Source of the DNA: Lachnospiraceae bacterium
GTDB lineage: Bacteria > Bacillota > Clostridia > Lachnospirales > Lachnospiraceae
Length of the DNA: 64,000 bases
NCBI GenBank assembly: GCA_021203305.1
Contig: JAJQBK010000022.1
Coordinates: 31,240-95,239 of the forward strand
Reading direction: 5' to 3'
Below are positions 44,132 to 53,934 of the stretch, in pieces (the stretch's first letter is position 1; every line of letters starts with the position of its first letter). Below the pieces are notes generated by a model that was not told the origin of the DNA, did no database searches, and saw only the letters and a list, made by a program, of their open reading frames with translations. Both the position numbers and the translations under genes were made by a program.

Positions 44132-45139
44132 CTAAACCTTATATGTCCTTCTGATTCTGTCAAAAACCTCCGGCTCAGGCGCGTAAAACACCGCCCGGCT
44201 CAGACCGGCAAAATCCTCATCCTCAATGAGAGGAAATTCCAGGCGGTAAGCGTGCAGCAGCTGGCTCTCCACCCCGAACGCCCTGCGAAAGGTCTCATTG
44301 ATCTCCCGCCGACCATATTTGTAATCTCCGATCAGAGGGTGCCCCAGGCCGGACAGATGGGCGCGGATCTGGTGAGGCTTTCCGGTCAAAAGCTCCACCT
44401 CCAGATAGCTGATATCCCCGTACACCTTCAAAGGAGTGCATCTCGTCTCGATGAACTCACCGCCCGGCACAGGTTTATCGCTGACACTGACCCTGTTGGT
44501 TCTCTCATCCTTGGTCAGATACCCCCTGACATAAAACGGCTCTGTCACCTTTCCCAGAGCGAAAAGGCGATAAAATTTTCTGATATTTCTTCCCTTGATC
44601 CACCGGCTTAAGTGCTGACTGCCGGAGAGAGTCTTTCCCAGCAGCATCAGCCCGGAGGTGTTCCTGTCCAGTCGGTTGCAGACAGAAGGCTTAAAGCTGG
44701 CCAGAATCTCAGAATCAATCTGCTTTGTCCTCAAAAGATAGCCGATCAGCCATTCATTGACCGACATATCGTTTTCCTTCGCCTTCTGGCTTAACACCCC
44801 GGAGGGCTTATTGCAGATGATCACATTGTGATCCTCGTAAATGACAGTAATATCCTTTAACGCCGCGCAGGCCTCCAGATAGGGTCTCAGGGTATTCTCC
44901 GCCCTGTAGGCATCCTGTTTGCCCCCGAATTTGTGAAAGGTCTCCTCCGAAAAATAAAACTGGATGCGGTCCTCCAGAGAAACCATCTCGTTTCCCTGCG
45001 CCTTCCTTCCGTTCAGAGTGATGTTTTTTTTGCGAAGCATTTTAAATAAAAAACCCCGCTCCGCCCCGGGCAGAAGCTTTTGCAGCAGCTTGTCCAGACG
45101 CTGATTGGCCTGATGGGGCGCCACAATGATTTCCTGCAT
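44132..45139 (-). CDS. RluA-family pseudouridine synthase with S4 domain
   Basis: 335 residues. An N-terminal S4 RNA-binding domain (RLDKLLQKLLPG...GFLFKMLRKKNITLN) is followed by the RluA catalytic core with the active aspartate in CNRLDRNTSGLML. This is the layout of RluC/RluD-like rRNA pseudouridine synthases; the exact target site cannot be deduced. AAGGAA precedes the ATG, about 10 bases upstream. The family is well supported. Confidence 0.94.
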   Translation of the reverse strand: MQEIIVAPHQANQRLDKLLQKLLPGAERGFLFKMLRKKNITLNGRKAQGNEMVSLEDRIQFYFSEETFHKFGGKQDAYRAENTLRPYLEACAALKDITVIYEDHNVIICNKPSGVLSQKAKENDMSVNEWLIGYLLRTKQIDSEILASFKPSVCNRLDRNTSGLMLLGKTLSGSQHLSRWIKGRNIRKFYRLFALGKVTEPFYVRGYLTKDERTNRVSVSDKPVPGGEFIETRCTPLKVYGDISYLEVELLTGKPHQIRAHLSGLGHPLIGDYKYGRREINETFRRAFGVESQLLHAYRLEFPLIEDEDFAGLSRAVFYAPEPEVFDRIRRTYKV

Positions 45140-45225
45140 TACACTGTGATTTCCTTTGAATATTTATATTAAGATGAAGCTTCCTTCTATTGATAATTCA
45201 GGCTTCTTACGAAAATTCTCTGCTG

Positions 45226-45810
45226 TTAGAGCGAAATTTCCTTCAGCGATTCCAACAAAAGCGCGGCGTCCTTATATTCCGCCCGCTCCGAGGCCGCCAG
45301 CGTATTCAGCCGGTCAGTGTAGCGGCGAAGCTCCGTGAAAATACCGATATTGACCTTACCTACACCGGCTTTCCTCAGCATTTCATGCAGATGCGCCTCC
45401 AGCCCCTTCTTATCCACAGTCCTGTCCTGAGTTAAAAGCACCAGCTCATTGCCGATCAGGCAACAGTGATCAGCCACATAATTTACATTCTGGGTGGTAA
45501 AAACCAGGTCATACAGTGTGTCCTGGGTCTCATCAAAGGCCGCCACAGCCTGATGTACCTCCCCGGAAGCGCTGTGAAATCTGCAGAACATGATGGCTGA
45601 AACCAGGCTTTTGCTGGCCGGAAGACAGCCCAGGATGGCGATTACGGTCAGCAGATTGTTTCTGGTCTCCGTCGCCGCGTACCCGCCCGCGAACAGAGCA
45701 AGAGCCACTCCAAATAAAAGAGCGGTACGGATAATCTCATATTTTTTCTGGGTATCAATGTAACAATAGGTGTTTTTGACCTGCGCGGTCCCCAATATTC
45801 GGCGAAGCAC
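45226..45810 (-). CDS. hypothetical membrane protein
   Basis: 194 residues, family not recognised. The start is GTG at 45808-45810 with GAGGA 9 bases upstream. Two hydrophobic segments (about 28-47 and 51-72) are near the N-terminus; the rest is a soluble alpha/beta domain with VFTTQNVNYVADHCCLIG and LHEMLRKAGVGKVNIGIF. It is intact and probably a membrane-anchored cytoplasmic protein. Confidence 0.5.
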   Translation of the reverse strand: MLRRILGTAQVKNTYCYIDTQKKYEIIRTALLFGVALALFAGGYAATETRNNLLTVIAILGCLPASKSLVSAIMFCRFHSASGEVHQAVAAFDETQDTLYDLVFTTQNVNYVADHCCLIGNELVLLTQDRTVDKKGLEAHLHEMLRKAGVGKVNIGIFTELRRYTDRLNTLAASERAEYKDAALLLESLKEISL

Positions 45811-45900
45811 GATATATTATCCTCTTTTCTTTACAGGCCCATTGGATCAACCCGACGGGCATAAACGACATTATGACGGAAATTCATACCGTAAATATCT

Positions 45901-46560
45901 CTATTCCGCCATCAGTTCATGATAATCCGCGATAAAAAGCTGCGCCGCCTCTTTAATCTGCGGCCTGTCTGTTTCCGAATGCTCATCCTCCACGGCGCAG
46001 ACCTCCATCCCGGCGTTTCGTCCCGCCCAGACTCCCGGCAGAATATCCTCAAAGCACAGACAGTCCTCCGGCCGCACCCCCAGCTTCTCAGAAGCCGCCA
46101 GATACACGTCTGGAAAAGGCTTGCCCCGCTCCACCTCACAGGCAGTGACGAACACGTCGATGTAGCGCGACAAATTCAGATTGGAGTCCGCGGCCTGCAG
46201 AAGCTCCCGGGAATTGCTGGTGCAGATCGCCGTTTTCATCCCGTTTTCCTTGCAGTACCGCAAAAAATCACGGGCCCCGGGCTTAAAAACCACATGATGG
46301 GCGTACTCCTCCCCTGCCAGCCGGTTCCATAAATCCCGGATCTCTTCCCCTGTCATGGAGATATGGTATTTCTCCTTTATGTAGACGGCGGTTTCCGTGA
46401 AGCTCATGCCGCCGATCTCCTGCTGCAGCGTGGGCGGCACCTCCATACCGAACAGGCCGAAAAAGTGTTCGTCCACCACCTTCCACACGTACATGGAGTC
46501 CAGGAGCGTCCCGTCCATGTCAAAGAGGCAGGCTTTTTTATTTTTCAATAGTGAGTGCAT
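45901..46560 (-). CDS. HAD-family phosphatase (beta-phosphoglucomutase-like)
   Basis: 219 residues. Motif I is FDMDGTLLDS (nucleophile D14), motif II CTSNS, and motif III GKPFPD with CLCFEDILPGV (motif IV); the cap domain lies between motifs I and II. Such enzymes hydrolyse small phosphorylated metabolites. The specific substrate is unknown. GAGGAA is 7 bases before the ATG. A dispersed repeat lies just upstream. Confidence 0.92.
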   Translation of the reverse strand: MHSLLKNKKACLFDMDGTLLDSMYVWKVVDEHFFGLFGMEVPPTLQQEIGGMSFTETAVYIKEKYHISMTGEEIRDLWNRLAGEEYAHHVVFKPGARDFLRYCKENGMKTAICTSNSRELLQAADSNLNLSRYIDVFVTACEVERGKPFPDVYLAASEKLGVRPEDCLCFEDILPGVWAGRNAGMEVCAVEDEHSETDRPQIKEAAQLFIADYHELMAE

Positions 46561-46582
46561 TGCGTATTTCCTCTGATGTTAA

Positions 46583-46640
46583 GATGAAAGCAGTAAAAGG
46601 GTATGATGCCATGGATTGCTTCGCAAAAGTCCCCGCAATC
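46583..46640 (-). repeat. dispersed intergenic repeat, family 1, copy B
   Basis: Matches 4155-4215 over about 58 bases (37 of 42 positions identical in the central part), with the GATTGC/GCAATC hairpin on the minus strand. It lies just upstream of the HAD phosphatase start. A third, partial relative occurs at about 56094-56127. Confidence 0.7.
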
Positions 46641-46784
46641 CCATGTATTATGTTATTACACAAGAAAGCCGGTACTTCTACCGGCTTTCCCATAAAACCT
46701 GTTACAGCTTCTGTTTGCAATCGGATGTACTTTACATGAAAGTCGTCTGATATCCGGCCATCCGCCTGTCTGTTGGCGACGTTT

Positions 46785-47399
46785 TCACAGCAGATCCAGC
46801 GGAATCTCCCCTGTAGAAGATCCGGGCGCCGGCGCCGGCTCCTTTTCCTCCACATGCTCCTCGGCGGGGCGAAGCTCTTCCCGGTTGGCTGTGACCACGT
46901 TCAGATACTGATTCAGACTGGTATTCAGATTCTCATACTGGCTCTGGGTGGTCTGGATGGAATGGGACAACAGATTCTCAATATTGGCCAGCAGATCATC
47001 CGTGTACTGCACGGCGGCCATCCGCATTTCGTTGGCCTCCATGGCGGCTGCGTCGATCAGCTCCTGCGCCTTCTGGCGGGCCATCAGCTCCACCTCCTGG
47101 GCCCTGGCATGGGCCTGCTGCATGATCTCATGCTCGCTGACCAGCTCATTGGTCTGAATCGTGGCCTTGTCCACAAGGGCCTGGGCGCTGGCCCTGGCGT
47201 CCTCTAAGATCGCGTCCTTCTGCGCCACAATCCGCTGGTAGCGCTTGATGTCCTCCGGCGTTTTCTTCTTCAGCTCGTCCAGAAGCTCCTCAATATGATT
47301 CCTGTCCACAATGATATTGTCCTTGGAAAAGGCCTGCGGCTTGCAGGTATCAATGTAGCTCTCAATCTCCTCAATCAACTGTTCAATTCTTGAAGCCAT
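46785..47399 (-). CDS. coiled-coil protein (V-type ATPase subunit-like/DivIVA-like), unknown function
   Basis: 204 residues, almost entirely predicted helical and heptad-like from about 55 to 165 (DAILEDARASAQALVDKAT..., AQEVELMARQKAQELIDAA), with a Pro/Glu-rich tail. Proteins like this between coaD and other genes in Clostridia are often labelled ATPase subunit-like or DivIVA-like because of their coiled coil. No enzymatic motif. AAGGAG precedes the ATG by 10 bases. Function not known. Confidence 0.55.
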   Translation of the reverse strand: MASRIEQLIEEIESYIDTCKPQAFSKDNIIVDRNHIEELLDELKKKTPEDIKRYQRIVAQKDAILEDARASAQALVDKATIQTNELVSEHEIMQQAHARAQEVELMARQKAQELIDAAAMEANEMRMAAVQYTDDLLANIENLLSHSIQTTQSQYENLNTSLNQYLNVVTANREELRPAEEHVEEKEPAPAPGSSTGEIPLDLL

Positions 47400-47522
47400 T
47401 TGGTATCCACTCCTTCCATATTTTTATGTATTGAAGTTTAGCACATATTATTTTGCAGCAGTTTCCCGCAGCCGTCCGGGTTCCCGATCAAGCCGCTTCT
47501 TCCTTTTCATCGGCTGCAAAAA

Positions 47523-48011
47523 TCAGCATTTATGTCCGTATTTCTCATATAATCTCTGTTCCACGTATTCCGGCACACAGCGGTCCAGATTTCCATGAAA
47601 CTCCGCGATCTCCTTGACTACGGAGCTGCTCAGATAAGCATACTCCAGGCTGGTGGTCAGAAAGAAGGTGTCAAGCTCCCCTCCGGAAAGCAGGCGGTTG
47701 GTCTGCGCGACCTGGAGCTCATACTCAAAATCCGTGACCGCCCTCAGTCCTCTGACAGATACATGGATGTCATGGGACGAGGCGTAATCCACCAGAAGGC
47801 CGGAAAAGGAATCCACCTCCACATTGGTGATATCCTTCGTCATCTCCTCAATCATCTTAACACGTTCTTCCACAGAAAACAATGGAGATTTTGCGTTATT
47901 ATTCAAAACCGCCACTGTCAGTTCGTCAAAAATTCCCGCCGCCCGCTTTATAATATCCAGATGTCCGTAGGTCAGCGGATCAAAGCTGCCCGGATAAACT
48001 GCCCTCTTCAT
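47523..48011 (-). CDS. coaD: pantetheine-phosphate adenylyltransferase
   Basis: 162 residues from the ATG at 48011 (AGGAGGGG 5 bases upstream; the longer frame to 48125 is not family-like). It forms dephospho-CoA from 4'-phosphopantetheine and ATP. N-terminal nucleotidyltransferase motif [16 protein letters not shown] (T/HxGH) is diagnostic; [13 protein letters not shown] and [11 protein letters not shown] are also conserved. It overlaps the end of rsmD by 32 bases, the usual rsmD-coaD order. Confidence 0.98.
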   Translation of the reverse strand: MKRAVYPGSFDPLTYGHLDIIKRAAGIFDELTVAVLNNNAKSPLFSVEERVKMIEEMTKDITNVEVDSFSGLLVDYASSHDIHVSVRGLRAVTDFEYELQVAQTNRLLSGGELDTFFLTTSLEYAYLSSSVVKEIAEFHGNLDRCVPEYVEQRLYEKYGHKC

Positions 48012-48561
48012 TTCTTCCCCTCCTGATAAAGACGTGCTTGTTGGTTTTATATTTCTTTTCCCGGTAAACCTCAAAGCCCAGCGGCGGTACATAGGAAAAG
48101 TCCTCGTCCAGAGCCGCCTCCACAATGATAACCGTATCCTCTGTCACAAAGCTTCTGTTCCTGAAAAGAGTGAGCATCTGTCTTTCCAGCCCCTGCCCAT
48201 AGGGCGGATCCATGAAAATAATATCCACTTCCTTTTCAAAAATATGGTGCAGGGAAGCGGCCGCGTCCATTTTCAGGGTCACTGCCTGCCCGGCAAGCCT
48301 GGTGAACGCCAGATTCTCCTGAATGCAGGCCATAGCCTTCGGGGAATGCTCCACAAAATAGGCCTTCCGCGCACCCCGGCTTAAAGCCTCGATGCCGATC
48401 CCGCCGCTGCCGCTGAACAGATCCACAAAGACACAGCCGGGGAGATCCGGCATCAGAATATTGAACAGAGTTTCCTTAATTCTGTCCTGTGTGGGTCTTG
48501 TGTCAGACCCCGGCACTGTTTTTAAGGGCAGCCTTCTGGCCTTTCCCGCAATAACTCTCAT
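47980..48561 (-). CDS. rsmD: 16S rRNA (guanine(966)-N2)-methyltransferase RsmD
   Basis: 193 residues; methylates G966 of 16S rRNA. Conserved: [48 protein letters not shown] (SAM motif I) and the MDPPY catalytic motif. It precedes coaD and overlaps it. Length and motifs are complete. Confidence 0.97.
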   Translation of the reverse strand: MRVIAGKARRLPLKTVPGSDTRPTQDRIKETLFNILMPDLPGCVFVDLFSGSGGIGIEALSRGARKAYFVEHSPKAMACIQENLAFTRLAGQAVTLKMDAAASLHHIFEKEVDIIFMDPPYGQGLERQMLTLFRNRSFVTEDTVIIVEAALDEDFSYVPPLGFEVYREKKYKTNKHVFIRRGRNEEGSLSGQL

Positions 48562-48677
48562 TCATCGTCCCTTCCCGGCATGAATTCCAATAAACGACTT
48601 TATAGTGTTCACCGGGAAGCTTCATTCTTTCAGCCGGTTTCTTTTTGTCTCCCATGAAGGATTTCCGCTGTTTTGGG

Positions 48678-50915
48678 TTACACGCGCACCTTGACGCCCA
48701 CGGTATCTCTCTTGCCCAGCTTCAATCTGGAAAGATCGATTTGCTTTTCCTTATAGGAAATCACCGTGCTGTCATTATACTTCAAATAATAGACCTCGTC
48801 CAGTATATCCGTGGATTTTAATTTCATCACGCGGACGCCAACGGCCGCTTTTTTCTTTTCCGGAAGCTCCTCCATGGAAAAGCGCAGGAAATATCCCTCC
48901 TTCGATCGCAGTACGATATGCTTCTGATCCTTATAAATTGCGACGCTGACGACGGAATCTCCTTCCTGGAGCTTCGTGGCCGCCACACTTTTCCTCGCCA
49001 CGTCAAACTCCCCGCCGTCCACCAGCTTGCCCATGCCCTGAGCCGTGATAAAGCAGAGTCTGTAAAGATTGATCTCCGACTGTCCCGCCGCGTACACAAT
49101 GGTCTCTTTCTCCGAGGAATAGGCGCTGATATTGTCCACCGGCTGGGCCTTGTCCCGGAACTTTCCGCAGGGGATGTCCTCCGCTTTGACAGTGTACATC
49201 TGCCCTTTGTCCGTAAACAGGCATACCCTGCCTGTATTTTTACACCGAAATACGAAACGGTTTTCCGCAAACGCCGTTTCCTTATTTCTCTCAAATGTGG
49301 CCTCATCCACCCCGCGGATATAGCCAAAACGGTCGATCATCACATAGATATCGGCCTCCTCCGCTTTTTTCTCCACAAAGACAGCCTCCCGGGCATTCTC
49401 GATGGTGGTGCGGCGCTCTCTTTGATAATCCTTTTTGAAGCCCTCCAGCTCCTGAATAATAACCTGGGCCATGGAATCCCGTCTTTCCAGGATATCCTCG
49501 TAGCGGTAAATATTGGTCAGGGTCTCCTCATGCTCCTTAATCAAAGCCTCCAGCTCCAGGCCGATCAGCTTATACAGGCGCATCTCCAGAATGGCGTTGG
49601 CCTGCTTCTCCGTGAAATTCAGCTGGCTGGCCATCACCGCGGAACCCTTATTTTTAAATTTGATGCCCTTCGTCTCCCCGTTGACCAGGCAGTTTTTGGC
49701 CATGTTCCGGTCCCGGGAGCCCCGCAGAATCTCGATAATCAGGTCGATCACATTGCAGGCCCGGATCAGGCCCTCCTGAATTTCCTTTTTTTCCAGCTCT
49801 TTATTTAAAAGCGTAGTATATTTGCGCCGGGTGAACTCAAACTGGAAGTCCACGTTGGCGGCGATGATCTGCTTTAAGCTTAAAACCTCCGGCCTGCCGT
49901 CCTTGATGGCAAGCATATTGACCCCGAAGGTGTCCTCCAGCCGGGTCTTTTTGTAGAGCATGTTGATGAAATTCTCAGTGTCGGTGTCCCGCCTGACCTC
50001 AATGACAATGCGGATGCCGTCCTTGGAGGACTGGTTGGAGATGTCCACAATATCGGCGGTCTTTTTGCTCTCCGAAAGGGCAGCCACATCCTGAAGGAAT
50101 TTGGCGATGCCGCTGCCGATCATGGTATAGGGAATCTCCGTGACTACGATGTTGATCCGGCCATTTTTTTTCTTTTCCACCTGAACGCGCCCGCGGATTT
50201 TGATCTTGCCGGCGCCGGTCTCATAGATATTCAGAAGCTCATCCTTATTGCAGATGATGCCGCCGGTAGGAAAATCCGGACCGGGAATATAGCGCATCAG
50301 CTCCTGCACCGTGATATCCGGATTATTCAGGTAGGCCTTTGTGGCGTCCGCCACCTCCGCGAAATTGTGCGGCGGAACGCTGGTGGACATGCCCACCGCG
50401 ATGCCCTCGGAGCCGTTGATCAGAAGATTGGGAAATCTGGCGGGCAGGATGGAAGGTTCCTTCTCCGTCTCGTCAAAGTTGGGGACAAAATCCACCACGT
50501 CCTTGTCCAGATCCGCCAGCAGTCCGTCCTGGGCGATTCGCTCCAGCCTTGCCTCCGTGTAACGCATGGCCGCGGCGCCGTCACCCTCGATGGTGCCGAA
50601 GTTGCCGTGGCCGTCCACCAGGGGCAGGCCGCGCTTGAAATCCTGGGCCATCACCACCAGCGCGTCGTAGATGGAACCGTCGCCATGGGGGTGGTATTTG
50701 CCCATGGTGTCGCCCACGATACGGGCGCACTTTCTGTAAGGCTTGTCATAGCGGATGCCCAGCTCGTACATGTCATAGAGGGTGCGCCTCTGCACGGGCT
50801 TCAGGCCGTCGCGCACGTCCGGCAGGGTGCGGGCGATGATGACGCTCATGGCGTAATCGATGAAGGATTTCTGCATGACCTCCGAATATTCTGATTTCAG
50901 GATTCGTTCTTCCAT
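48678..50915 (-). CDS. parC: DNA topoisomerase IV subunit A (ParC-type)
   Basis: 745 residues. Breakage-reunion domain with the active-site tyrosine in [10 protein letters not shown] and the QRDR-type segment [19 protein letters not shown]. The C-terminal beta-pinwheel lacks a GyrA-box (QRRGG[K/R]G), which, with the shorter length than GyrA, favours topoisomerase IV. GAGGT precedes the ATG. It follows the B subunit by 10 bases. A gyrase paralogue is not excluded. Confidence 0.85.
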   Translation of the reverse strand: MEERILKSEYSEVMQKSFIDYAMSVIIARTLPDVRDGLKPVQRRTLYDMYELGIRYDKPYRKCARIVGDTMGKYHPHGDGSIYDALVVMAQDFKRGLPLVDGHGNFGTIEGDGAAAMRYTEARLERIAQDGLLADLDKDVVDFVPNFDETEKEPSILPARFPNLLINGSEGIAVGMSTSVPPHNFAEVADATKAYLNNPDITVQELMRYIPGPDFPTGGIICNKDELLNIYETGAGKIKIRGRVQVEKKKNGRINIVVTEIPYTMIGSGIAKFLQDVAALSESKKTADIVDISNQSSKDGIRIVIEVRRDTDTENFINMLYKKTRLEDTFGVNMLAIKDGRPEVLSLKQIIAANVDFQFEFTRRKYTTLLNKELEKKEIQEGLIRACNVIDLIIEILRGSRDRNMAKNCLVNGETKGIKFKNKGSAVMASQLNFTEKQANAILEMRLYKLIGLELEALIKEHEETLTNIYRYEDILERRDSMAQVIIQELEGFKKDYQRERRTTIENAREAVFVEKKAEEADIYVMIDRFGYIRGVDEATFERNKETAFAENRFVFRCKNTGRVCLFTDKGQMYTVKAEDIPCGKFRDKAQPVDNISAYSSEKETIVYAAGQSEINLYRLCFITAQGMGKLVDGGEFDVARKSVAATKLQEGDSVVSVAIYKDQKHIVLRSKEGYFLRFSMEELPEKKKAAVGVRVMKLKSTDILDEVYYLKYNDSTVISYKEKQIDLSRLKLGKRDTVGVKVRV

Positions 50916-50925
50916 ATGTCAACCT

Positions 50926-52848
50926 CTACACATCCAGCTCCGCATCCGTCGCATGTTCATATATAAACGCCTTTCTTGGCGGCACATCCGTACCCATCAG
51001 CACCTCGGTCACCATGCTGGCCCGGCGGCCGTCCTCAATCTCCACCTTTTTCATAACACGGCGCTCGGGGTCCAGCGTAGTCTCCCAGAGCTGGTTGGCG
51101 TCCATCTCCCCCAAACCCTTGTAGCGCTGCAGGGTAAAGGGGCCTTTATGCCGTTTGCGGTACCGCTCCAGCGCCTTGTCGTCATAGAGGTACTCCTCCT
51201 CCCCTTTGGAGGGAATGGCCTTATACAGCGGCGGAGTGGCGATATAGACGTGCCCCTCGTAGATCAGCTCCGGCATAAACCGGTAAAATAAAGTCAGAAG
51301 CAGGGTCGCGATGTGGGCGCCGTCCACATCCGCGTCCGTCATAATCACAATCTTGTCATAGCGGAGCTTTGAAATATCGAAATCGTTGCCGTACCCTTCG
51401 GAAAAGCCGCAGCCGAAGGCGTTGATCATGGTCTTGATCTCCGCGTTGGCCAAAACCTTGTCGATGGAGGCCTTCTCCACATTCAGAATTTTGCCGCGGA
51501 TGGGCAGAATGGCCTGAAACATACGGTTTCTGGCCATCTTGGCGCTGCCGCCCGCGGAATCGCCCTCCACAATGAAAATCTCGCATTTGGAGGCGTCCTT
51601 GCTCTCACAGTTGGCAAGCTTTCCGTTGGAATCAAAGGAAAATTTCTGTTTGGTCAGCAGATTGGTCTTGGCCCGCTCCTCGCTTTTGCGGATTTTCGCC
51701 GCCTTCTCCGCGCAGGAAATCACATTCTTTAAGGTTTCCAGGTTGCGGTCAAAAAAGCGGGGCAGCTCCTCTCCGGTGATCTTGGCCACCGCTTTTGCGG
51801 CGTCCTGATTGTCCAGCTTAGTCTTGGTCTGGCCCTCAAAGCGGGGGTCCGGATGCTTGATGGAAATAACGGCAGTCATGCCGTTTCTGACGTCGGCTCC
51901 GGTGAAATTGGCGTCCTTTTCCTTTAAAATATTCAGCTGGCGGGCATAGCTGTTGATGATGGTGGTAAACTGGGTCTTAAAGCCGGTCAGATGGGCGCCG
52001 CCCTCGGAATTGTAAATATTGTTGCAAAAGCCCAGCACATTCTCGTGGAACTCATTGACATACTGAAACGCCACCTCACAGGTAATGCCCTCGCTCTCGC
52101 CCTTAAAATAGATCGCCTCATGGATGGGCTCAGAGGACTGATTCATATCCCGAATAAAGCCCACAATACCCTCCGGCTCATGGAAGGTCTCCGTCTGCGG
52201 CGTCTCCCCCCGCAGATCCTGAAATTCAATGGTCAGCGCCGGATTCAGGTACGCCGTCTCGTGGAGCCTGCTCTTGATCTCATCCTCCTTAAAGCGGGTG
52301 GTATCAAAAATCTCCTCATCCGGCAGGAAATTGATGCTGGTACCGGTTTCCTTTGTCTTTCCCAGACAGGGAAGGAGCCCGTCTGCCAGTTCCGTGGTGG
52401 GAATTCCCCTCTCATAGGTATCCCTGTAAATTCCGCCATTTACCCGGACCGTGACCGTCATCCGCTCTGAAAGGGCGTTGACCACGGAGGAGCCCACGCC
52501 GTGGAGGCCGCCGCTGGTCTTATAGGCGGTATTGTCAAATTTGCCGCCCGCGTGAAGGGTGGTAAAGACCAGACGCTCCGCGCTCATGCCCTTTTCATGC
52601 ATGCCCACGGGGATACCCCGCCCGTTGTCCGTCACGGTGCAGGAGCCGTCCCGCTCCAGCACCACTGTGATATGGTCGCAGTATCCCGCCAGATGCTCGT
52701 CAACAGAATTGTCCACGATCTCGTGCACCAGATGGTTTAAGCCCTTGGAGGATACGCTGCCGATGTACATGCCCGGGCGGCGCCTGACCGCCTCCAGGCC
52801 CTCCAAAACTGTGATATTTTCGGCGCCGTAGGTTTCCTTCTTTGCCAT
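50926..52848 (-). CDS. parE: DNA topoisomerase IV subunit B (ParE-type)
   Basis: 640 residues. GHKL ATPase N-terminal domain (EIVDNSVDEHLAG, DNGRGIPVG, TSGGLHGVG), transducer, and C-terminal TOPRIM with EGDSAGGSAK, ILPIRGKILNVE and MTDADVDGAHI (DxD metal site). It pairs with the A subunit 10 bases downstream to form the type II enzyme that decatenates chromosomes. AGGGAG precedes the ATG. GyrB versus ParE was decided on the partner and length, so the subtype is less sure than the family. Confidence 0.88.
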   Translation of the reverse strand: MAKKETYGAENITVLEGLEAVRRRPGMYIGSVSSKGLNHLVHEIVDNSVDEHLAGYCDHITVVLERDGSCTVTDNGRGIPVGMHEKGMSAERLVFTTLHAGGKFDNTAYKTSGGLHGVGSSVVNALSERMTVTVRVNGGIYRDTYERGIPTTELADGLLPCLGKTKETGTSINFLPDEEIFDTTRFKEDEIKSRLHETAYLNPALTIEFQDLRGETPQTETFHEPEGIVGFIRDMNQSSEPIHEAIYFKGESEGITCEVAFQYVNEFHENVLGFCNNIYNSEGGAHLTGFKTQFTTIINSYARQLNILKEKDANFTGADVRNGMTAVISIKHPDPRFEGQTKTKLDNQDAAKAVAKITGEELPRFFDRNLETLKNVISCAEKAAKIRKSEERAKTNLLTKQKFSFDSNGKLANCESKDASKCEIFIVEGDSAGGSAKMARNRMFQAILPIRGKILNVEKASIDKVLANAEIKTMINAFGCGFSEGYGNDFDISKLRYDKIVIMTDADVDGAHIATLLLTLFYRFMPELIYEGHVYIATPPLYKAIPSKGEEEYLYDDKALERYRKRHKGPFTLQRYKGLGEMDANQLWETTLDPERRVMKKVEIEDGRRASMVTEVLMGTDVPPRKAFIYEHATDAELDV

Positions 52849-52877
52849 GAATCTCCCTCAATACATTATTTTAAGTT

Positions 52878-52896
52878 TATGATACTATTTATCATA
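52878..52896. promoter_or_regulatory. inverted repeat upstream of parE
   Basis: TATGATA-CTATT-TATCATA, 7-base perfect arms, 30 bases upstream of the parE start and immediately after the degV stop. AT-rich, no T-run beyond, so an operator or promoter element is more likely than a terminator. Confidence 0.35.
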
Positions 52897-52899
52897 AGA

Positions 52900-53793
52900 T
52901 TAAAGCGACTCATCATAATAAGGCAATTTCTTCGTCGCCGTCAGTGCCAGCGCCCCCGGCCCCAGATGGCAGGCGATCACTAATGACAGCTCATCCACAT
53001 GCACCTCTCCGAACTGTGGGAAAAGCGCCTCCACCTCCGCCTTAAATTCCATGGCGGCCTCCAGGTTATGCGTATGGGCAATGGAAAGAAATACGCCGCC
53101 CGGATTGTCAAGGCCGCCAAAGCGGTTCTTAATATCCCGCTTCACCGCGTCGATCATGATCTCCTTGCCCTGCTTGACCGTGCGGGCCTTGGCATAGGTA
53201 TCCAGCTTTTCTCCCTGAATTTGTAATACCGGCTTTAAACGAAGCAAGGTGCCCAACGCCGCCACCGCGGGGGTGATACGTCCGCCCTTCTTCAGATAAT
53301 AAAGGGTATCCAGCATGATATAAATGCTGGAGTTGAATTTATCCTCCGTCAGAATATCGCAAATTTCCTTCGCGCCCTTCCCCATGTCCGCCAGCAGCAT
53401 GGCGTCCAGAACAGACTGCCTCTGGGTGACAGAGACCCGCTGATTGTCGATGACATAAACCCGTCCCTCGTATTTCGGCTCCTGAGAGTAACCGTATGCG
53501 CTGGAGCAGGAACCGGATAGCCCGCTGCTTAATGGAATATAAACCAGCTCATCATGATCCTCAAGCGCCCTGTCCCAGAGCCCCATTACCGCTTCCGGGG
53601 AAGGCTGGCTGGTGGCCACGTCGATCTTGTCACTGAGCTTCTGGTAAAACTGATCAGTGGTCAGTGACACATCCTCATAATAAGTCTGTCCTTCAATATG
53701 GAACGGGGAAGGAAGTACATAAATCCCCATCTCCTTTGCCTGTGCCTGTGTGATAGCAGTGTTAGAATCGCAGACAATCGCTGTTTTTGACAT
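52900..53793 (-). CDS. DegV-family fatty-acid-binding protein
   Basis: 297 residues. Two alpha/beta domains with the DegV hallmarks: VCDSNTAI at the N-terminus, a TSQPS loop, the SSGLSGS phosphate/lipid-carboxylate motif, and LLRLKPVLQI. DegV/FakB proteins bind a fatty acid for FakA to phosphorylate; a FakA-type protein is encoded at 56128-57786. A GAGGT site precedes the ATG. The gene is intact. Confidence 0.9.
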   Translation of the reverse strand: MSKTAIVCDSNTAITQAQAKEMGIYVLPSPFHIEGQTYYEDVSLTTDQFYQKLSDKIDVATSQPSPEAVMGLWDRALEDHDELVYIPLSSGLSGSCSSAYGYSQEPKYEGRVYVIDNQRVSVTQRQSVLDAMLLADMGKGAKEICDILTEDKFNSSIYIMLDTLYYLKKGGRITPAVAALGTLLRLKPVLQIQGEKLDTYAKARTVKQGKEIMIDAVKRDIKNRFGGLDNPGGVFLSIAHTHNLEAAMEFKAEVEALFPQFGEVHVDELSLVIACHLGPGALALTATKKLPYYDESL

Positions 53794-53837
53794 ATTTTAC
53801 CTCGTAATATTCTGATAGTTTAAATTTTGCGTAACCA

Positions 53838-53882
53838 TAAAAAGCCGGAGCACGCACCCAAATGGCGCGCGCTGTTTCCGGC
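53838..53882 (-). terminator. intrinsic terminator between recG and degV
   Basis: On the minus strand GCCGG...CCGGC enclose a GC-rich stem with further pairing (GCGCGCC with GGGTGCGT), then CTTTTTA. It lies about 50 bases beyond the recG stop and ends recG, or acts as an attenuator for degV. Confidence 0.6.
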
Positions 53883-53934
53883 ACCAATCTTCTTTATAGT
53901 GAACGACAAATTCCTGTCGTCCATTATAATATAT

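Noticed and set aside
48918..49808. A 296-codon plus-strand ORF opposite parC
   Set aside because: Composition-driven shadow ORF; the parC frame carries all conserved motifs.
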